This document shows, piece by piece, positions 59,101 to 64,000 of a DNA stretch of 64,000 bases; the first letter of the stretch is position 1, and every line of letters starts with the position of its first letter. The notes below the pieces were generated by a model that saw only the letters and a program-made list of their open reading frames with translations, made no database searches and was not told the DNA's origin. The translations under genes were made by a program, and so were the position numbers. Origin of the DNA: Areca catechu (taxonomy: Eukaryota > Streptophyta > Magnoliopsida > Arecales > Arecaceae); NCBI GenBank assembly GCA_021397845.1, contig JAHSVC010000034.1, positions 3,162,001-3,226,000 of the forward strand. Reading direction: 5' to 3'.

Positions 59101-62100
59101 TGATTTTTTATTGTAGGTGTGCCTTGTAACCAATAAGAAAAGAATGTGGTACCTCGACAGTGGTTTGCTCAAGGCACATGACTGGAGATGTAGAGCAGTT
59201 CTCAACACTCAATATCAAAATGGTGGGTAATGTGATATTTGATGATAATGAAAGGGCAAATTGTTGGAATTGGTAAAGTCCATATCATCCCTTCTACTTA
59301 TATTGATAATGTATTATATATTGATGGTTTGAAACATAATTTACTTAGCATTAGTCGATTCTGTGACAAGGATTTCAAAGTTATTTTCGAATCCTCTTTG
59401 TGCATTGTTTCTAGCTTAGAAAACAATGGCATCAAGTTCATTGGTCATAGGCATGGCAATATTTATATGGTTGATCTTGATGATCTTCTGTTCAAAATGG
59501 TCAATGCCTAGTGGCAATGGGAAGCCAAAATCAATGAAACTAGTTGGCTTTAGCATCGTAGACTAGGACATGCTAGTATGCATTTGATTTCAAAACTTAG
59601 CTAAAAGAATTTGATAAAAGATTTACCAAAACTTTGTTTTGAAAAAGACAAGATTGTGTGGTGCTTGCAACTTGGAAAACAAACCAAATCATCTTTTAAA
59701 CTAAAAGGAGTAATCTTTACATCTAGACCCTTAAAGTTGCTTCATATGGACCTCTTTGGGCCAACTAGAATATCTAGTTTGGGAGGTAGAGAAAGTATGG
59801 TCTAGTTATTGTAGGACGATTTCTCACGTTTTACATGGATCATGTTTTTAGCACACAAAGATAAAACATTTTCTGAAATCATTAGATTTTATAAAAGAGT
59901 TTCAAATAAAAAAGGTGTTTCAATTGTATCTTTGAGAAGTGACCATGGAACTAAATTTGAAAATTCTGATTTTGATAAATTTTGTATTGAAATGGCATTC
60001 ATCATAATTTTTCAGCACCTATGACACCTCAATAAAATGGGATGATAGAAAGAAAAAATAGAACTCTTAAAGAAATGGCATGCACCATGCTTTGTGAAAA
60101 TAACTTACCTAGATATTTTTGGACGGAAGCCATAAATACTGCATATTATGTTTTGAACCGTGTTTTAATTCTACCAATTTTAAAGAAAACTTCATATGAG
60201 CTTTGGAAGGGTAGAAAACCTTCAATTCGATATTTTCGTGTTTTTGGATGCCGTTGTTTCATCTTAAACAATGGTAAAGACAATTTGAGCAAATTTGATG
60301 CCAAGTCAGATGAGGGTGTCTTTCTAGGCTACTCTACATCTAGCAACGCATATAGGATCTTCAACAGAAGAACACTTATTGTTGAAGAATTCATACATGT
60401 TGTGTCTGATAAAACTGACCAGAAATCTTCTAGAAAAGAAGATGTGGTTTGTGATGAAGAACAGGTCCCAAAAGAACTAAAGAGGTGAACGACAATGAAA
60501 AGCCTACAAGGAACAAGAAGTTGATCAAAATAATGAAGGAGATCAAGCACAAGGTGATGAAAACACAATCTACTGTTGATCCTCTACCCAAGAATGGGGT
60601 GTGCTCATGGACACCCCAAGGAACTTATCATGGGTGATCCCTCTAAAGGTATAAGTACTTGATCATCCCTTAGAAATATTTGTGATTACTTAGAATTTGT
60701 TTCTCAAATTGAACCTAAAACTATTGAAGAAACTGAAAATGATTGTAATTAGATTAATGCTATGCAAGACGAACTTAACCAATTTAAAAAAATAATGTTT
60801 GGACTTTAATAGATAGGCCTTCAAATGTTTTAATTATTGGCACAAAATGAGTTTTTAGAAACAAACCTTGATGAAAATGGAATTATTACAAGAATAAGGC
60901 TAGATTAGTTGCCAAAGGATACAATCAGGAGGAAGGAATTGATTTGATGAAACCTTTGCTCTTGTGGCTGGACTTGAGGCAATTAGGCTATGTTGGCTTT
61001 TGCTTATTTTATGGATTTTAAATTATTTCAAATGGATGTTAAAAGTGCCTTTTTAAATGATTTTATCGAAGAAGAAGTTTATGTTGAACAACCACCTGGT
61101 TTTGAAAACCATGAATTTCCAAACCATTTTTTCAAACTTCATAAAGCTTTGTATGGTTTGAAACAAGCTCCTAGAGCTTGTGTATGATCGTTTTAGTTCT
61201 TTCTTGCTCAAAAATGATTTTACCAGAGGTAATGTTGACAAAACTTTATTTTTGAAGAAAAAAAATGATGATCTCTTAGTATACAAATATATGTAGATAT
61301 ATCATATTCGTGCTACTAAAACGAATCTCTTTGTCAGAGTTTGCAAAGTTATGTAGGGTGAGCTCAAGATGAGCATGATGGGAGAACTTAACTTCTTCCT
61401 CGGACTCCAGATAAAGCAAACCAAAAAGGGGATCTTCATCAACCAAGCTAAGTACACAAAAAAATACTAAAGAAGTTTGGGATGGAGAATACCAAGCCAT
61501 TAAGTATGCATATGAGCTCCTCTTGTAGACTTGACAAAGATGAATCAGTAAATCTGTTGACCAAAAACTATATCGTGGCATGATTGGTTCATTTTTATAT
61601 TTAATTACCAGTAGGCCAGATATCATGTTTAGTATTTGTATGTGTGCTAGATATCAGTCTAATCCTAAAGAATCTCATCTTTTGGCTGTTAAACGCATAC
61701 TTAGATATCTATCTAGCTTAATTGATATTGGTTTTGGTACTCTAGAGATTCTTCATTTGAATTACTTGCTTATTCTGATGCTGACTTTGCTGCGTATAAA
61801 CTTGATCGTAAAAGTACTAGTGGAACTTATCAATTTCTTAGAGTAAATTTGATCTCATGAAGTAGCAAGAAAACAAATTCAGTTGCTCTATCTATGGTGG
61901 AATCCGAATATATAGCAGCTGGAAGCTGTTGTGCTCAAATCCTATGGTTAAACAACAACTCGAAGATTTTGGCATTAAATTAATTAAGACACCCATAAGA
62001 TATGACAATCTAGTACAATCAATCTAACTAAGAATCCTTGGCAACATTCAAGAAGTAAACACATTGAAATAAGACATCATTTCATAAGAGATCATGTACA

Positions 62101-62230
62101 AAACTCTAATATGGTACTTGAATTTGTGTGTACCGATGATCAATTAGCTGATGTATTTACCAAACCCTTGATGGAAGAGAGATTTTGTATGATTAGAAGA
62201 GAGTTAGGTATCATTGATCCATTCACCTAG
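59100..62230 (+). pseudogene. SIRE-type copia pol (PR, IN, RT, RNase H), broken
   Basis: The protease start (WYLDSG) is near 59147, with a frame change directly after the Gly. LYIDGLKHNLLSISRFCD (about 59316) is typical of SIRE pol. The integrase zinc region is at about 59545-59660; its core has HMDLFGP (about 59742), SLRSDHGTKF (about 59930) and NGMIERKNRTLKEM (about 60037). RT has LFQMDVKSAFLNDFIEEEVY (about 61025) and YGLKQAPRA (about 61153). The YVDD box near 61291 is itself broken by missing bases, so no active site is encoded. RNase H remnants run to a stop at about 62230. Many further frame breaks. Confidence 0.88.
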
Positions 62231-63426
62231 AACTCTCTCAAATTCCATCTTACCCAAGTTGCTTCTACTCAAAAATCACTCTTATTAAGTCCCAAAAGCT
62301 TTTTAAAATTTCCTTGAATTTTTGAATCTTTTCTGATTTTTTTTTGGAAATTTCTTGGCCAAGTGTTTGACACTTGGATTTTGCGAAGTGTCAACACTTG
62401 AGAAATTCCAAGTGTCGACACTCACTGAAAATTTCAGATTTTTTTAGAGCAAAATCGAGCTTTTGTATTTCACTTTCTTCCCATTTTCTCTTCCAAGCCA
62501 TTGTGGTCCCCAAGATAGGTCCTCATACCTTCCAAATGCCTCATCAATTTCCATCGCTTTTTGCCCTGCCAAAAAAATCAGGTAATCTTCTCCCCTTTCA
62601 TTCATTTTGAAACCGTGACTAACCCTAGTTTTTTTTTCGTCCATTATAATGCATATAAATTGGGTTTTTGGACATTTTGAAATGTTTCTAAGTTTTCATT
62701 TTGTGGGAAACTTATTTATTCGCATTATTCTCGGATTTCCCCTCGGATTTTGACCGTTTCCTCACCTAATCCGTCCGATTTTCTTGATTTCACTATTACA
62801 TTGCTTCATTTGGCCAAAATCCCCAATGTTTTCAATTTAATTTTAGATTTCTTGGCTATATATTAAGTTTTCTCATATTTCAATCATATGAAAGGAGTGT
62901 ATACCTTAATTTTATGATTTCCACTCCTCATTTCACTATTTTACCGTTAGATTGCATGTTTTTAGACTAAAACCCTAATATTCCTTGTTTTTTCCATGGA
63001 TTTGTTTTATCTAAACATTCTACAAGGTTAATGTTATGTTAGATGCTTTAGATTACTTAGTTTTAGTATTAGGATAAAAACTTTGTTTTGGAAAAAACCA
63101 CTCATTTGATAGTTTTCCCTCTTTTTAAACTATTAAAATTTTACTCAGCATTTTTTATTACTTAAACCAGTATTCTAAAAGCTTTTATCTCTCAAATTCA
63201 TGTTTTGAAGTCTATCCTTAAGTCAATTTAATTTTTGCTCCAGTTTTCAAAACAAACCCTAGCTTTTATTAAACGAGTATCCTTCTTTTAGGAAAACTCA
63301 GGCTTGTTTAGTCTCCTTAAGTCTAACCCTTGGCTGATCTTCTGCTCTCACAAACCTGCTTAAAACTTGTCCACCCTTTTCAGTATGTTTACCCTCTTCC
63401 TTTCCCTTCTTGCTCAGCTTGTTGTA
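62231..63426. other. SIRE spacer between pol and extra ORF
   Basis: A+T-rich non-coding stretch. It contains three GTGTCGACAC-type motifs at 62363-62421 and otherwise nothing I recognise. Confidence 0.6.
62363..62421. repeat. Three GTGTCGACAC-type motifs outside the LTR
   Basis: AAGTGTTTGACACTT, AAGTGTCAACACTTG and AAGTGTCGACACTC, with motif starts at 62363, 62388 and 62412, in the same CAAGTG...CACTTG context as the LTR array but spaced 24-25 bp. They lie just after the pol stop. Confidence 0.8.
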
Positions 63427-64000
63427 ATGGGTCCGAGGAAGAGACTAGCTGTTAGGAGTAGGACTGGACAGAGTTCTGAGAGGAGGACAAAAGTCAGACA
63501 CGATGTTGGATAGGCTAGTAGTTCTGCAGCTCCAGTTTCTCCCCTGTAGAGAGGATGGCAGGGAAGGCCGTGGCTACGGGCAGGCGAATCGACTTGGAGT
63601 TCTTTGACAGGCAACACTTCCTGATTCAGTAGATACTCTTAGATGCTGGATTAGTACCGTTCTGCACTATGCAGGAGAGGTACTATCCTCATCTGGTAAG
63701 AGAGTTCTATGGTGCATTGGACTGTCGACGATTATTATGGAGCACCACTGTCAGGGGAGTGGAGATTCCATTGTCTGCAGAGTTGTTGAGTAGAGTTTGG
63801 GAGATTCCTCACCGAGGTATCAGCACTTTTTCAATAAAGGATAGGGAGGCAGCTTTTAGATGTATTCTGGAGAGAGAGGATGTTCGTGGTGTGACAGTGG
63901 TCACCACGAACTAATTGTCTATTGAGATGTGCTTACTACATCACATCACTGCTCAGGTCTTACTTCCGAAGACTGGACGATTTGACTTCATCACAGAATG
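63427..64000 (+). pseudogene. Extra SIRE ORF, 'putative plant transposon protein' type, partial
   Basis: It begins MGPRKRLAVRSRTGQ at 63427. After frame changes near 63510 and 63660 comes a long open part, 63669-63914, with ERYYPHLVREFYGALD and VRGVEIPLSAELLSRVWEIP. This resembles the plant domain often labelled putative plant transposon protein (PF20167-like, from memory), found in ORFs between pol and the 3' LTR of SIRE-type elements. Related ORFs in some sireviruses have been called envelope-like, but I see no signal peptide or membrane segment in the visible part. It continues beyond the window (TGRFDFITE at the end, after another frame change near 63915). The function is unknown. Confidence 0.6.

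Larger units (their letters stand above)
55915..64000 (+). mobile_element. Ty1/copia SIRE/Maximus-type element, 5' part
   Basis: 5' LTR, tRNA-iMet primer site, gag with a Lys-rich and acidic C-terminal region, copia-order pol, a long spacer and an extra ORF near the window end. That is the SIRE (sirevirus) plan. The 3' LTR is outside the window. Confidence 0.88.

Noticed and set aside
63669..63914. Envelope glycoprotein of a SIRE element
   Set aside because: No signal peptide, membrane segment or glycoprotein features are visible; the similarity is to a plant transposon-protein domain.

Overview
The window is plant nuclear DNA. Three remnants of host genes lie among nested LTR retrotransposons, and the gene relatives (SURF1, RSH1 and an F-box-associated protein) are all land-plant genes. 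The retroelement mix (Angela/BARE and SIRE copia, Tat-lineage gypsy, a chromovirus) and the sequence style fit a monocot with a large genome. A palm is possible, but I cannot fix the species from sequence alone.

Layout, left to right. (1) 1-5685: the 3' part of an Angela/BARE-type Ty1/copia element, with a broken gag-pol and a 3' LTR. It sits inside a minus-strand SIRE-type LTR that resumes at 5686 and ends near 7053. (2) 8.0-17.4 kb: SURF1, the cytochrome c oxidase assembly factor, in six recognisable exons on the + strand. Its exons carry about ten small frame lesions, all of them deletions. (3) 18372-40028: one Tat-lineage Ty3/gypsy element bounded by the 5-bp target duplication CCATA. It holds gag-pol remnants (19.5-24.9 kb), an 18-unit array of about 60 bp (24.96-25.99 kb), and an antisense spliced gene of the 'putative gypsy type transposon' family. 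That antisense gene is split by a complete chromovirus at 27409-36569, which has LTRs of about 1.8 kb and the target duplication ACCTC. (4) 40.0-47.6 kb: an F-box-associated gene remnant, a tandem duplication of about 570 bp, an RSH1 (RelA/SpoT homologue) fragment of five exons, and a CACTA-type terminus. (5) 47.6-64 kb: a three-level nest. A second minus-strand SIRE-type LTR is interrupted at 49107 by a second Tat element, which is interrupted at 55915 by a SIRE element. The SIRE element runs off the window inside an extra ORF of the 'putative plant transposon protein' type.

How the parts relate. The retroelements are independent insertions layered on each other, and all the coding regions I can read in them are broken to some degree. 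No operon or pathway is encoded; SURF1 (mitochondrial inner membrane) and RSH1 (plastid ppGpp metabolism) are unrelated host genes.

Most interesting structure. The U3 regions of the SIRE-type LTRs carry arrays of a short dyad-symmetric motif at helical-turn spacing. One LTR type uses CGAGTCGGCTCG in doublets 19-20 bp apart. The other uses GTGTCGACAC every 21-22 bp. In both types the array ends about 100-120 bp upstream of a TATA-like box, although motif and spacer sequences differ. The second motif recurs near 62.4 kb, between pol and the extra ORF. I know of no named feature type for this.
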